From Bacteroidetes bacterium HGW-Bacteroidetes-7 (GTDB lineage: Bacteria > Bacteroidota > Bacteroidia > Bacteroidales > UBA932), in the NCBI GenBank assembly GCA_002842465.1, contig PHDA01000006.1, positions 1 to 64,000 on the forward strand: 64,000 nt of DNA, read 5' to 3'. Below the pieces are notes generated by a model. That model saw only the letters and a program-made list of their open reading frames with translations. It made no database searches and was not told where the DNA came from. The translations under genes were made by a program, and so were the position numbers. The first letter of the stretch is position 1. Every line of letters begins with the position of its first letter. Shown here piece by piece: positions 37,133 through 47,817 of this stretch.

Positions 37133-39678
37133 ATCATTGCATTAGGCATCAATTCGCGAAAAAATATTGCATTCATGAATAGTCTTGATGTACCAAACCA
37201 ATAGGCTCTGAAATTTGGGTTGTCACTAAAATAGACAGCACCTCTTCCTGTAAGTACAGAGGTCATTCCTTTAACTCTTTCAAGGTTTGAAGCAGATAGA
37301 TAACCACTTACAAGCGGATCTTTGCTGTATTTAACAGGAACAGTAAATAGTGCTGCAGGCTCAGAAATAATTGTTCGCCCTCTTTTAAAAATATACAGAT
37401 TGTCTGAGTTTACGCCATATAAAAGTGGATTTCCCCTATCTATATCGGCTTTAAGAATAACACCGTTAATATTTGTATTTCCTCTATTATACCTGCTGTC
37501 AATGTAATTGGTTTGAGCAGACACACCTCTTTGATCGGCGATCTCTTTAATATCAGATATGCCAATTTCGTTTAGTGTTATATATGACTGGTCTATTGCC
37601 ACAAATCTATTTCCTGTCATTTGAGACCAGCTTTTGAGTTTGTCATTTACATCTTTGGGAAATCTGTAGTTACCATTGATTATTATTGTGTTGTATGCTG
37701 CAAGATCCAAGTCGGATAACATAGCCGCATCTATTAATGATGCAGGAATATTATATTTCTGATCGAGCAGATGCCACAACTCACCAATTGAAGAGTAGGA
37801 GGCACCTCTTCCAACTATAATTGCAATTTTAGGCAATGTAACTCTTTGAAAATGTGAGCTTCCAAGATCGAATTCAACCCCCATGCTGGTGTGCACCGCT
37901 AACATTTTTACACAACCTTGATTATTAAGTTCAACTATCTGTTTGTGAATAATATCCGGGCTTTGCTCTTGTTCTCTGACCGGGATAAATATTGTGCCGT
38001 AATCAAAAAAGTGTTTAACGCCATCCTTTTCAAATGTAAATGGCATATCTGCCACTTTTAGCTTTATGCCCTTTTTTTGAAGAGAGTACATGAGGTTATA
38101 AGAACCCAAGTCTTTAAGTTCGAAAAGGTAGCCAACTTTGCCAAGTTCCGGTTCAGAATAGTTATTTCCGTTAATCTTCTCCACTTTACTGCCAATAAGC
38201 CCTGCCGTGGCTGAAATTGGTTGGTAGTTGAGGTTCATTGCAAGAGGAAGAGTCCATGCAGTAATATCATAAAAGGTTGTATCTACATAATGAGTTAGCT
38301 TATCAAAAAGCGTTCTGATAATACGATACTCTTTCTGCTCAAGAGGCAATATATAGCTTGTGGATTCTTCGAACTTCCTACCATTTACAGTAACATCTTT
38401 AGCAAGAGCGTATATGTCAATTCTGTGGACTGAGAGAATATGCAACAACTCTCTCATGAGACTCTTGTCACCATTGCTGTTTATAACATAACCTTTTGTA
38501 AGCCCTTTTGAGGCCATATTTGAAGCCTCTCTATAGGCCTCCATCTTGTATTTGTTAAGCTCAATCCGTTTATCTATGCCTGCTTTTATTGCCGAATAGG
38601 AGCACATAGCCTGGTATCTTACAATGTCAGGAAATTTAACGGTTACGCCATTAACAACTTGATGATGGCCTCTTGATGATGGCATCTCATAAAGTATACC
38701 TATAGCACCCAGAAGATCGGGGTACGAAGCCCCCTTACCGGGATAAAAATTGTCATATACCTCTTTGGTGAAAAAGAGAGACCCATCGCTTGTAATAGCA
38801 TCGGCATGATAAAGGGCAATATCCTCAGTTAGTTTACGATTTCCGGCAGGAACAATTTCGTTGACGCTCCCTTTCATCCCTGGAGAGAAGTAGGGGCTGC
38901 TGGTGCTTCCCTGCTCATGATAATCACTCACCAAAACCGGATGCCAGTCATGGAAGAGTTTCATTCTGTTATATGTCTCGGGGTGCTGACCCAAAAGCCA
39001 GTCCCTGTTAAGATCAAACCAATAGTGGTTGGACCTGCTGCTTGGTGCCTGCTCTCTGAATTCTCTGGAAAACTGATCTGTCACTCCCGAGTAGCTTCTG
39101 GCAGAGTTTACCCAATTAGCAAACCTCTGAATTCCATCGGGATTCTGAGCAGGTTGGATTATTATTACAGACTCTTTTAGAATTTTTTCTATCTCTGCAC
39201 CCTCTGCGGCTGCAAGGTAATAAGCTACTGCAAGAGATGCATTTACACCACTTGCCTCATTTCCGTGAACACTGTAACCGAACCATAAAACCGCAGGCAT
39301 ATCATTGAGGTTAAGTGTAGAAGATTTTGCCGGATCTGTTAGTAAAAGTTGGTTTTTTTGAATGTCATCAATTTTGGCAATATTATCTATAGAACTAATA
39401 ACCAAGAAAATAAGTGGTCTGTTTTCGTAAGTTACACCAATCTCTTTTGCAATAATTCTGGGAGATTTTATGGCAAGTTCTCTCATATAAAAGAGTAACT
39501 GATCATGACTTACATGATGCTCTCCAGGGTTGAATCCAAGAAACTGTTTTGGTGTAGGTATTTCAGGATTAAGTGTATAGTCCCCTTCGGGAAGGAAATA
39601 ATTTAATTCTTGTGAATAGGCTGTTATCTGCACACACATTGCAAACAACACAACCATAATGTGTTTTATCTTAGACAT
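37120..39678 (-). CDS. M14 family zinc carboxypeptidase, exported
   Basis: Signal peptide; GYSVHGNEASG zinc motif; PAQNPDG; SDYHEQG. Confidence 0.88.
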   Translation of the reverse strand: MSKIKHIMVVLFAMCVQITAYSQELNYFLPEGDYTLNPEIPTPKQFLGFNPGEHHVSHDQLLFYMRELAIKSPRIIAKEIGVTYENRPLIFLVISSIDNIAKIDDIQKNQLLLTDPAKSSTLNLNDMPAVLWFGYSVHGNEASGVNASLAVAYYLAAAEGAEIEKILKESVIIIQPAQNPDGIQRFANWVNSARSYSGVTDQFSREFREQAPSSRSNHYWFDLNRDWLLGQHPETYNRMKLFHDWHPVLVSDYHEQGSTSSPYFSPGMKGSVNEIVPAGNRKLTEDIALYHADAITSDGSLFFTKEVYDNFYPGKGASYPDLLGAIGILYEMPSSRGHHQVVNGVTVKFPDIVRYQAMCSYSAIKAGIDKRIELNKYKMEAYREASNMASKGLTKGYVINSNGDKSLMRELLHILSVHRIDIYALAKDVTVNGRKFEESTSYILPLEQKEYRIIRTLFDKLTHYVDTTFYDITAWTLPLAMNLNYQPISATAGLIGSKVEKINGNNYSEPELGKVGYLFELKDLGSYNLMYSLQKKGIKLKVADMPFTFEKDGVKHFFDYGTIFIPVREQEQSPDIIHKQIVELNNQGCVKMLAVHTSMGVEFDLGSSHFQRVTLPKIAIIVGRGASYSSIGELWHLLDQKYNIPASLIDAAMLSDLDLAAYNTIIINGNYRFPKDVNDKLKSWSQMTGNRFVAIDQSYITLNEIGISDIKEIADQRGVSAQTNYIDSRYNRGNTNINGVILKADIDRGNPLLYGVNSDNLYIFKRGRTIISEPAALFTVPVKYSKDPLVSGYLSASNLERVKGMTSVLTGRGAVYFSDNPNFRAYWFGTSRLFMNAIFFRELMPNAMIQTK

Positions 39679-39689
39679 ATAATAGTTTA

Positions 39690-41357
39690 TTAATCTACAA
39701 ACTGACTTGCATAATATTTGGGTGTAAGCTTCTCACCTGTAGCTGCTTCTATCATATCATTCCACTTAAGCTTCATGCCTGTTTCGAAAACCTTCTCCCT
39801 GATCCAGTTCCCAACTTCTTTATTTGCGATGTATGAGTCGCTCTTAATGTTTCCTGATTTTGTAATGTTATTTACAATATAGTAATGGAACTGTGATGCT
39901 AAAAGCTCACCCAGTTGGTAGTTGTGATAGTAGCAAGGATACAATGCCACGTGTATTTTTGTAGCCCAGTCAGGTTCGTTTCTGCCTTCTGGTTTTGTCA
40001 ACATCTGGTATTTAGAAACCAATGTCCACCATAGCTCGTTAAGATCTTGGCTTGGATTTGAATACATCTCTTTTTCAAAGCGATACATAACCTGAACCCA
40101 CCTACTGAAAACAAGTTGCTGCAAACGTGATGATTTGTGACAATCATCCATTATCTTCTCCATTTCAGAGAGAGGTAATTCAAGCATTTGAGCCATCCAC
40201 TCAGGGTTTCTTGAGAGCCTTCCAAAAAGCATGGCCACAGCCTCAGTTGTAAATGAGTGCGCAGCCTCTCTTAAAAAATATGGGTTAGCAGGATTATCAT
40301 GTCCCTGAGCATAAACAGCATGACCAAATTCATGGAGCATAGTACCCATCCACGGTTCGTTATCTCTAATGTTGCACAATACTCTTACATCACCTTCTGA
40401 ATCAATATCAATGCAGTACGCATGCTGATTTTTGCCAGGTTTTTCATAAAGATCGCTATTAGCCATAATTTGCTCAACATCCAGGCCGATACCTAAAAAA
40501 TAAGATTTTGTAAGCTCCTCAAGATTTTTACCAGAGTAGTATTTGTCAAGTTCAACGGGGTAAAGCTGTGGTGATTCCTGGAAAAATCTGCCCTGATAGT
40601 GCCATGGCATAAGTTTCTCCTTTTCTGTTTTGTATCTTTTTGAAAAGTGGCTGTCCATCTCATCTTTAAGCTGTGCAAATGCATCTTTAGTAAGCAAATC
40701 AAGTTCATCAAATAATTCAGAAACCTCATTTGGATTTTGCCCTGAGAGTTCAAGACTCATGGAGTGATAGTTGTCGAATCCCAAAGAGATGGCTACCATA
40801 TTCCTCAACTTTACAAGTTCAATAATATCCTTTTCAACTGTAGGGCCTATCTTTTTATGAGCCATCCAGGCCTCTTTAAGGTCATTGTTGTTTAGTGAGG
40901 TCTGAAGGATGTTTTCAACTTGATTATCAGAAATGTCAGAACCCTTGTAATTGGCCCTGAAAGTGGCATATTTTTGCTCAAGTGCAGATGAGCGTTGAAT
41001 AATATCGTTTAATAAAGATGTATCCGTTTGATTGCCGAGAAATCTGTTGTAAACAACCTCAAGTTCTCTAATTAGCAACGGATCTTTGATTTTATTGCTC
41101 TCGAATATACGTTTCAGTTTTGCAAATAGCTCCCTGTCTGAGTAAACCTTTACTATCTGCATGTTTGCAGCAGAATACTTATCAAACTCAACAGGATCTC
41201 CTGTAATTGTACCATTCCAGTAGGCTAGTGCGGCCTCTTTATTGAGAGGTCTTACCTGCTCCTCAATACCGTTAATTATGTTTTTAAGTTCCATCTCTTT
41301 TTGTTTTGTGCATCCGATAAGCACCAGCACAGTGGTTATAATTAGTAAGTTTTTCAT
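39690..41357 (-). CDS. M2/M3-like peptidyl-dipeptidase lipoprotein
   Basis: Lipobox VLIGC; HEFGHAVYAQ zinc motif with downstream Glu (EAAHSFTTEAVAM). Confidence 0.82.
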   Translation of the reverse strand: MKNLLIITTVLVLIGCTKQKEMELKNIINGIEEQVRPLNKEAALAYWNGTITGDPVEFDKYSAANMQIVKVYSDRELFAKLKRIFESNKIKDPLLIRELEVVYNRFLGNQTDTSLLNDIIQRSSALEQKYATFRANYKGSDISDNQVENILQTSLNNNDLKEAWMAHKKIGPTVEKDIIELVKLRNMVAISLGFDNYHSMSLELSGQNPNEVSELFDELDLLTKDAFAQLKDEMDSHFSKRYKTEKEKLMPWHYQGRFFQESPQLYPVELDKYYSGKNLEELTKSYFLGIGLDVEQIMANSDLYEKPGKNQHAYCIDIDSEGDVRVLCNIRDNEPWMGTMLHEFGHAVYAQGHDNPANPYFLREAAHSFTTEAVAMLFGRLSRNPEWMAQMLELPLSEMEKIMDDCHKSSRLQQLVFSRWVQVMYRFEKEMYSNPSQDLNELWWTLVSKYQMLTKPEGRNEPDWATKIHVALYPCYYHNYQLGELLASQFHYYIVNNITKSGNIKSDSYIANKEVGNWIREKVFETGMKLKWNDMIEAATGEKLTPKYYASQFVD

Positions 41358-41366
41358 ATTGTAGTT

Positions 41367-42116
41367 TTATTTAAGTTTTCGGGATTTTTTGACCTTTACT
41401 GACAAGATTATCACATCTGTAACCGGTCTGTCATTCGAGTCTGTAGGAAATGCCGAAATCTTATCAACAACTTCGTATCCGCTTACAACCTCTCCAAAGA
41501 CAGTATATTGTGTGTCCAGGTGTGGAGTACCACCAATTGTTTTATAAATCTTTTTCCATTCATCAGGAATTATGTGTTTTTCGTGAATGTTGTTGGCAAC
41601 ATTTCGGGTATTAATTCGATTTTCTACAGTTATAAGACCTTCATCATCAAATACCTTTCCCTTCACAATGTAAAATTGAGACCCTGAAGACTTTCGTTCA
41701 GGATTGACACTGTCTCCCTCCCTTGCCGAAGCTACAACACCTCTTTTATGGTATAGTCCGGGAACTATCTCCGCAGGAAGATCGTAGCCGGGGCCCCCGT
41801 TTCCGTAAAGCTTACCGGATTCTTTTGCCTTTGATTCCGGATCACCCCCCTGAATCATAAAATTATCAATAACCCTGTGGAAAAGAATGCCGTCAAAGAA
41901 CCGCCCTTTTGCAAGTTTAACGAAATTATCTCGGTGTAAAGGGGTTTGATTGTAAAGACGAAGTGTTATTTCACCTACATTTGTGTTAAGTGTAATATAG
42001 CTGTGCTTTTCTCTCTTTGCCAGCAGATTAGTACCGGTCGTAATGAGAAACAAAATAATAAAAGCAACCCGTATCAAGGCATTAGCTGATACGGATTTTA
42101 AAAAAATAATTTTCAT
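41367..42116 (-). CDS. Cyclophilin-type peptidyl-prolyl cis-trans isomerase, exported
   Basis: FHRVIDNFMIQGGDPE; SGSQFYIVKG; YTVFGEVVSGYEVVDKI. Confidence 0.93.
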   Translation of the reverse strand: MKIIFLKSVSANALIRVAFIILFLITTGTNLLAKREKHSYITLNTNVGEITLRLYNQTPLHRDNFVKLAKGRFFDGILFHRVIDNFMIQGGDPESKAKESGKLYGNGGPGYDLPAEIVPGLYHKRGVVASAREGDSVNPERKSSGSQFYIVKGKVFDDEGLITVENRINTRNVANNIHEKHIIPDEWKKIYKTIGGTPHLDTQYTVFGEVVSGYEVVDKISAFPTDSNDRPVTDVIILSVKVKKSRKLK

Positions 42117-42130
42117 TTTTAGAAGTAATA

Positions 42131-43723
42131 TTATAACTGAGGCCCCGAATGTTTAAGAGCTTCAGCAGCGGGATTATCACAATACTGTTCAAAGTTAGCA
42201 ATATATTTTGCTGCAAGAGATTTTGCCTTTATTTCCCACTCATTTTTGTCCTGATATGTATCCCTTGGATCAAGAATCCCTTGTGATACATTATTTAAAA
42301 ACTGAGGTATTGTAAGGTTCAATATAGGTATATGTCTCGTATTTGCACTCTCAATTGAGCCGTCCAGTATTGCATCTATGATTGCGCGGGTATCTTTAAT
42401 AGAGATTCTTTTTCCGGTGCCGTTCCATCCTGTGTTTACAAGATATGCCTTTGCCCCGTGCTGTTCCATTTTATTGGCGAGTATGCTTGCATAAATGGTT
42501 GGGTGAAGTGTAAGAAATGCCTCCCCGAATGCAGGTGAAAATGATGGAACCGGTTCGGTAATTCCCCTTTCAGTTCCAGCAATTTTCGAGGTAAAACCGC
42601 TCAAAAAATGGTATTGCGCCTGATTTCTGTCAAGTATTGAAACCGGAGGCAAAACTCCAAAAGCATCAGCTGAAAGGTAAATCACCTTTTTTGCATGACC
42701 TGCTTTTGATGGAAGCACAATTTTATTAATATGGAAAATGGGGTAGGAGACCCTTGTATTTTCTGTAATAGAGCCATCTGAAAAATCTATATTACCCTCA
42801 TTATCAATTACTACATTTTCAAGGAGAGCATCCCTTTTAATGGCTTTCCAAATATCCGGTTCATTCTCTTTGCTTAGATTAATGGTTTTGGCGTAACAAC
42901 CACCTTCAAAATTGAATACCCCTTCATTATCCCAGCCGTGTTCGTCATCTCCAATCAAATATCTCTTAGGATCGGCAGACAGAGTAGTTTTGCCAGTGCC
43001 GGAAAGTCCGAAAAATACTGCTACATCTCCCTTTTTTCCAACATTGGCCGAGCAGTGCATTGATGCAATACCTTTAAGTGGTAAATAGTAATTCATAATC
43101 GAAAAGATGCCCTTTTTCATTTCACCACCATACCACGAACCTCCAATTACCTGAATTTTCTCTGTCAGATTAAACAGTACAAAAACCTCTGAGTGAAGGT
43201 TGTGCTCTTTCCATTTAGGATTTGTTGCCTTTGATGCGTTTATTGAGACAAAATCAGGTTCGCCAAAATTGTCCAATTCGTATTTTGTAGGCCTGATGAA
43301 CATATTTGTCACAAAGTGAGCCTGCCATGCCACCTCCATTATAAACCTCACCTTTATACGTGTCTCTTCATTTGTGCCGCAAAATGTATCTACTACATAT
43401 AGGCACTCTTTGTCAGAGAGTTGCTCTCTGGCTATCTCCAGACACTCATCCCATACCTCTTTATCAACCGGTTTGTTTATATTGCCATCCCACCAAATTG
43501 TCTTTTCTGTTGTACTGTCTTTAAGAATATATCTGTCTTTTGGAGAGCGGCCGGTGAATATGCCTGTTTTGACGGCAACTGCTCCGGTTTTTGTTAAAAT
43601 ACCTTTTTCAAAGCCTTGATTATTCTCTGACATTTCTGCCTGATAAAGTTTTTCATAAGATGGATTATGAATTATTTTTCCGATATTTCGGATACCATAA
43701 ATTGAGAGGTCAATGTGTAACAT
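42131..43723 (-). CDS. pckA: Phosphoenolpyruvate carboxykinase (ATP)
   Basis: [45 protein letters not shown]. Confidence 0.97.
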   Translation of the reverse strand: MLHIDLSIYGIRNIGKIIHNPSYEKLYQAEMSENNQGFEKGILTKTGAVAVKTGIFTGRSPKDRYILKDSTTEKTIWWDGNINKPVDKEVWDECLEIAREQLSDKECLYVVDTFCGTNEETRIKVRFIMEVAWQAHFVTNMFIRPTKYELDNFGEPDFVSINASKATNPKWKEHNLHSEVFVLFNLTEKIQVIGGSWYGGEMKKGIFSIMNYYLPLKGIASMHCSANVGKKGDVAVFFGLSGTGKTTLSADPKRYLIGDDEHGWDNEGVFNFEGGCYAKTINLSKENEPDIWKAIKRDALLENVVIDNEGNIDFSDGSITENTRVSYPIFHINKIVLPSKAGHAKKVIYLSADAFGVLPPVSILDRNQAQYHFLSGFTSKIAGTERGITEPVPSFSPAFGEAFLTLHPTIYASILANKMEQHGAKAYLVNTGWNGTGKRISIKDTRAIIDAILDGSIESANTRHIPILNLTIPQFLNNVSQGILDPRDTYQDKNEWEIKAKSLAAKYIANFEQYCDNPAAEALKHSGPQL

Positions 43724-43815
43724 AAAGTTGTTTAAGTTGTGGTTAGTTTGGGTTGAAGTAGTAAATCATAACGAATTTAAGTAAAAATCTTCACAAAACA
43801 GAATATAAATATTAC

Positions 43816-43823
43816 TATTTTTG
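43816..43823 (+). promoter_or_regulatory. Putative -7 element TATTTTTG upstream of recQ
   Basis: Matches TAnnTTTG, 8 nt before the ATG, giving an almost leaderless transcript. Confidence 0.4.
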
Positions 43824-43830
43824 CTAATTA

Positions 43831-45738
43831 ATGGACATTATGTTACCTCACCTTGAAGTATTAAAACAATACTGGTCTCACGACTCTTTCAGACCAATGC
43901 AGGAAGAGATAATAATGTCTGTGTTAAATAACAGAGATACTTTAGCCCTTTTGCCTACCGGAGGTGGCAAATCTGTATGTTTCCAGATTCCGGCAATAAT
44001 GAAAGAGGGAATTTGTGTTGTAGTTACTCCCCTTATAGCATTGATGAAAGACCAGGTAGAGAATCTTCGAAAAAAGGGGATAAAGGCACTTGCTGTATAT
44101 TCAGGAATGACATCAGGCGAGATAGATGCAGCTTTTGACAATGCAATTTACGGCAACTATAAGTTTTTGTACCTCTCCCCGGAGAGGCTTAGAAGTGATA
44201 TTTTCAGGGTCCGCCTTGAGAAGATGAATGTGTCGTATCTTGTTGTTGATGAGGCTCATTGCATTTCTGAATGGGGTTACGATTTTCGTCCGGACTATCT
44301 TTTAATAAGAGATGTCATGGAGATTACAGGCCCTATACCCGTTATTGCACTCACAGCAACTGCAACTCCCAAAGTTGCAGCAGATATCGTAGAAAAACTT
44401 GGTTTTCGTGAATCAAATATCATTAAATCAAGCTTTTCGAGAGAGAATCTGGCATACATCGTAAGATATTGTGAAGATAAAAACGGTCAACTTTTAAGAG
44501 TAATACGAGGGGTCAGAGGATCGGGAATTGTGTATGTAAGAGAGAGAAAGAGGGCTGAGGAGGTAGCCCTTTTCCTAAAAGCACAGGGTCTTTCTGCTGA
44601 TTCATATCACGCAGGTTATTCTACAGATTTAAGATCACGTAAACAGGACGACTGGAAGAACGGAATTACTGATATTATAGTCTCTACCAACGCATTCGGC
44701 ATGGGCATTGATAAACCCGACGTAAGATTTGTATGCCATTTTGATCTCCCTGAGTCACTGGAGGCTTATTTTCAGGAGGCAGGAAGGGCCGGTAGAGATG
44801 GTGTAAAGTCATATGCAGTACAACTCTGGAACAACAACGATGTCAAAAGGCTGAAACAGATTGTGAATATCTCTTTCCCGGAGATTGAATATATTAAGGA
44901 CGTTTACCAAAAGCTCTACAAATTCTTTGACTACACCTACGGCACAGGCAAGGGAGATGCTCAGCGATTTAACCTTGTTGAATTTTCACTTAAATACAAA
45001 CTACACGCCGGATCTGTCTATTATGCAATCAAATACATGGAGAGTGAGGGCTACCTTGAGCTGACAGAGGAGTTGGATAATCCGTCAAGAGTAATGTTTA
45101 TTGTAAATAGAGATGAACTATACATGGTTCAGCTAAAAAATGAGTCTCTGGATTCATTTATTAAATCTCTTTTGCGCATTTACACAGGTCTCTTCTCTGA
45201 ATTTGTCTCAATTGACGAAGAGTATATTGCAAGAGTCCTCAGAAACAGCAAAGCAGCTGTAACCTCAATGTTGATGCGTCTCTCAAGAATGGGAATAATG
45301 TCTTATATACCAGGAGCAAGATCGCCGCTTTTAATATTCAACGAAGAGAGGCTGGAGGAGAAGGGAATATATCTGCCGGAAAGCAGATATAACGCAAAAA
45401 AAGATATGCATATGGGAAGAGCAGAATCAGTGATAACCTATGTATCTCAGGATAGCAGCTGTCGCTCTCAGTATCTGCTTGACTATTTTGGGGAGGATAG
45501 CTCACCCGAATGTGGAGAGTGTGATATTTGTATCGAAAACAGAAGGTCTGATGGCAGGTCTAAAGAGATTGAACGACAAATACTTGAGGCGCTAAGTAAC
45601 GGGCCTGTTGAAGTATCCGGGTTCACCTCTTTTATCTCTGCAGAAAACAAAGTGATTATAAGTTCAATAAGAGATATGTGTGACAGAGGAATCCTCAAAA
45701 TTGAGGGAGATACTGTTAAGCTTGCTTCAAAGCGATAA
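43831..45738 (+). CDS. recQ: ATP-dependent DNA helicase RecQ
   Basis: LLPTGGGKSVCFQIPA, VDEAHCISEWGYDFRPDY, TATATPKV, AFGMGIDKPDVRFVCHFDLPESLEAYFQEAGRAGRDG; zinc Cys cluster. Confidence 0.95.
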   Translation: MDIMLPHLEVLKQYWSHDSFRPMQEEIIMSVLNNRDTLALLPTGGGKSVCFQIPAIMKEGICVVVTPLIALMKDQVENLRKKGIKALAVYSGMTSGEIDAAFDNAIYGNYKFLYLSPERLRSDIFRVRLEKMNVSYLVVDEAHCISEWGYDFRPDYLLIRDVMEITGPIPVIALTATATPKVAADIVEKLGFRESNIIKSSFSRENLAYIVRYCEDKNGQLLRVIRGVRGSGIVYVRERKRAEEVALFLKAQGLSADSYHAGYSTDLRSRKQDDWKNGITDIIVSTNAFGMGIDKPDVRFVCHFDLPESLEAYFQEAGRAGRDGVKSYAVQLWNNNDVKRLKQIVNISFPEIEYIKDVYQKLYKFFDYTYGTGKGDAQRFNLVEFSLKYKLHAGSVYYAIKYMESEGYLELTEELDNPSRVMFIVNRDELYMVQLKNESLDSFIKSLLRIYTGLFSEFVSIDEEYIARVLRNSKAAVTSMLMRLSRMGIMSYIPGARSPLLIFNEERLEEKGIYLPESRYNAKKDMHMGRAESVITYVSQDSSCRSQYLLDYFGEDSSPECGECDICIENRRSDGRSKEIERQILEALSNGPVEVSGFTSFISAENKVIISSIRDMCDRGILKIEGDTVKLASKR

Positions 45739-46327
45739 TAAACTCCTTAAGTTTATCACTAAGTTTCTGAACAGGTAATCCTACAACATTAAAATAGGAG
45801 CCCTCAATCCTTTTAATAGCGGTGTATCCCAGCCAATCCTGAGCTCCATAGCTTCCTGCCTTATCATAGGGGGAATAATTATCCAGGTAATAGTTAATTT
45901 CATCATCATCAATCTCTTTGAACCACACAGTGGTCTCTGCAGAAAATGTAGTTTCCTTTTCTTTTGATCTTAAGGTAACCCCGGTAGAGACAATATGTGA
46001 TCTACCGGAGAGTCTTCTAATCATTTTGAATGCTTCTTCTCTGTCAAGAGGTTTTTCAAGAATCTCTCCCTCACAAATTACCAGAGTATCAGCTGTTATG
46101 ATTATTTCATCATCGTTTAATAATCGGGTAAATGAGTGCGATTTTCTAACAGAGAGCATTAATGGAACATTCAAAGGGTCGAGAGAAGGATCAAATTCCT
46201 CAGATACATTGCCATTAAGTTCTACCTTAAAATCTATTCCTAAACCGGCAAGAAGATGACTCCTCCTTGGAGAGGCTGAGGCTAGAATAATTTTATAATC
46301 TTTAAGCAGGTTGGCTAAAACAGGCAT
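45716..46327 (-). CDS. maf: Maf-like nucleotide pyrophosphatase
   Basis: ILASASPRRSHLLAGLGIDF; TADTLV; YDKAGSYGAQD. Confidence 0.95.
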   Translation of the reverse strand: MPVLANLLKDYKIILASASPRRSHLLAGLGIDFKVELNGNVSEEFDPSLDPLNVPLMLSVRKSHSFTRLLNDDEIIITADTLVICEGEILEKPLDREEAFKMIRRLSGRSHIVSTGVTLRSKEKETTFSAETTVWFKEIDDDEINYYLDNYSPYDKAGSYGAQDWLGYTAIKRIEGSYFNVVGLPVQKLSDKLKEFIIALKQA

Positions 46328-46344
46328 ATTAACATATTTTTTGG

Positions 46345-46869
46345 TTAACCTGAATAGGCCTCAGGATTGGCACTCCATTTACCTTGAATTTTTAGAGTTT
46401 GTTCAATAACATCCCTAACACAGCCTCTGCCACCATTAAACAGAGAGACATATTCGCTCACCTCTTTGACCTCATTAACTGCATCTGCAGGGCATGTTGC
46501 CAATCCACAATTTTTAAGAATTCCAATATCCGGAATATCATCGCCCATAAACAGTACCTCTTCAGGTTTAAGGTTGTGCTTAGAACAAAACTTCATGAAA
46601 TCGGGCATTTTTTTGTGTGATTTGAGATAAATATCCTCTACTCCAAGTGGGGCAAATCTTTTAATAATACTTTCAGATGTACCACCTGTGATAATTGCAA
46701 CAGGAAAGTTGTTTAGAATAGCCATCCTCACAGCATATCCATCCTTCGCATTATGAGAGCGCAAAAGATCACCCGATTCAGTTACTATAACAGTGCTGTC
46801 TGTAAAAACTCCATCTACATCAAAAGCAAATGCTTTAATCTTTGATAATTTTACTTTATAATTGGACAT
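46345..46869 (-). CDS. KdsC-like 3-deoxy-D-manno-octulosonate-8-phosphate phosphatase (HAD)
   Basis: FDVDGVFTDS; AIITGG; FMGDDIPDIGILKNCGLATCPADAV. Confidence 0.9.
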   Translation of the reverse strand: MSNYKVKLSKIKAFAFDVDGVFTDSTVIVTESGDLLRSHNAKDGYAVRMAILNNFPVAIITGGTSESIIKRFAPLGVEDIYLKSHKKMPDFMKFCSKHNLKPEEVLFMGDDIPDIGILKNCGLATCPADAVNEVKEVSEYVSLFNGGRGCVRDVIEQTLKIQGKWSANPEAYSG

Positions 46870-46895
46870 AAGAACTTAATTTTCTTTATTTTATA

Positions 46896-47783
46896 TTACT
46901 CTTTGTTGGTATTCTTATCATTTACCAATGTTTTTTGCTTCAGTATTAACATTGAAATTGTCTCATAAACAAGCTTATGGTCTTCCATATTCTTGAGTAA
47001 CTCAAGGTGCTTGTCCATTGTTTGATGATCATCTCTTACCGCAGGGCCTGTCTGAACAAGTGAAGGGTGCTCATATAGAAATGCCTTCCTCACAGTCTCA
47101 ATCGCAAGGGGCATTAAAAACATCTGATTTTGCCCTGAAATATCAAATGCCAATCCGGTAAGATAATTGACAAAATTGCTTACAAAAACTGCAGCCGTAT
47201 GCACTTTAAGCCTCTCTTCAGACGAACAGACCTTGTATTCTGATTTTAAAGAGTAACACAGAGAAACAAGCTCTTCCATGACTGCACTATTGTTTGCCTC
47301 AAGAAAAAAAGGAATAAGCCTGAAGTCAACAGGCTTTGTTTTAGATAAGGTCATCAGTGGATAGAAGACTCCATATTGCGGCCAATTGCTAAGCAGGCTT
47401 ATATCAGTTGCTCCGCTTGAATGAAGAACAACAGGTAGGTTGCTGTTTATATTGTATTTAAGTGCCAGGTACATCTTATTTGAAACCTCATTAATGGCGT
47501 TATCTGAGACCGCAAGAATTATAATGTCACTTCCCAAGAGCTCTTCAAAACTATCAGTACCCTTAGTTTCAATAATCTCATCTTTTTTAATGTGATTAAC
47601 AGAAGGTTTATGCTCCAGTATTTCGGGTTTATTTAAAATGTATGCAAGTTTGTTTGCCTCATTCAGGTCTCTTCCGTAAATATTAGGAACAGAGTGACCG
47701 GCACTCTTTAAAGCAATAGAGAGCCTGTAGGCCACATTTCCGCAACCAACAAATGATATCTTATAATGCTTGTGTTTATGCAT
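46896..47783 (-). CDS. Rossmann-fold / DUF2520 protein
   Basis: ISFVGCGNVAYRLSIALKSAGH; HSSGATDISLLSNWPQYGVFYPLMTLSK; VHTAAVFVSNFVNYLT. Confidence 0.87.
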   Translation of the reverse strand: MHKHKHYKISFVGCGNVAYRLSIALKSAGHSVPNIYGRDLNEANKLAYILNKPEILEHKPSVNHIKKDEIIETKGTDSFEELLGSDIIILAVSDNAINEVSNKMYLALKYNINSNLPVVLHSSGATDISLLSNWPQYGVFYPLMTLSKTKPVDFRLIPFFLEANNSAVMEELVSLCYSLKSEYKVCSSEERLKVHTAAVFVSNFVNYLTGLAFDISGQNQMFLMPLAIETVRKAFLYEHPSLVQTGPAVRDDHQTMDKHLELLKNMEDHKLVYETISMLILKQKTLVNDKNTNKE

Positions 47784-47817
47784 TTAATGTATTGCTTTAA
47801 CTATTTACTAATCGCCT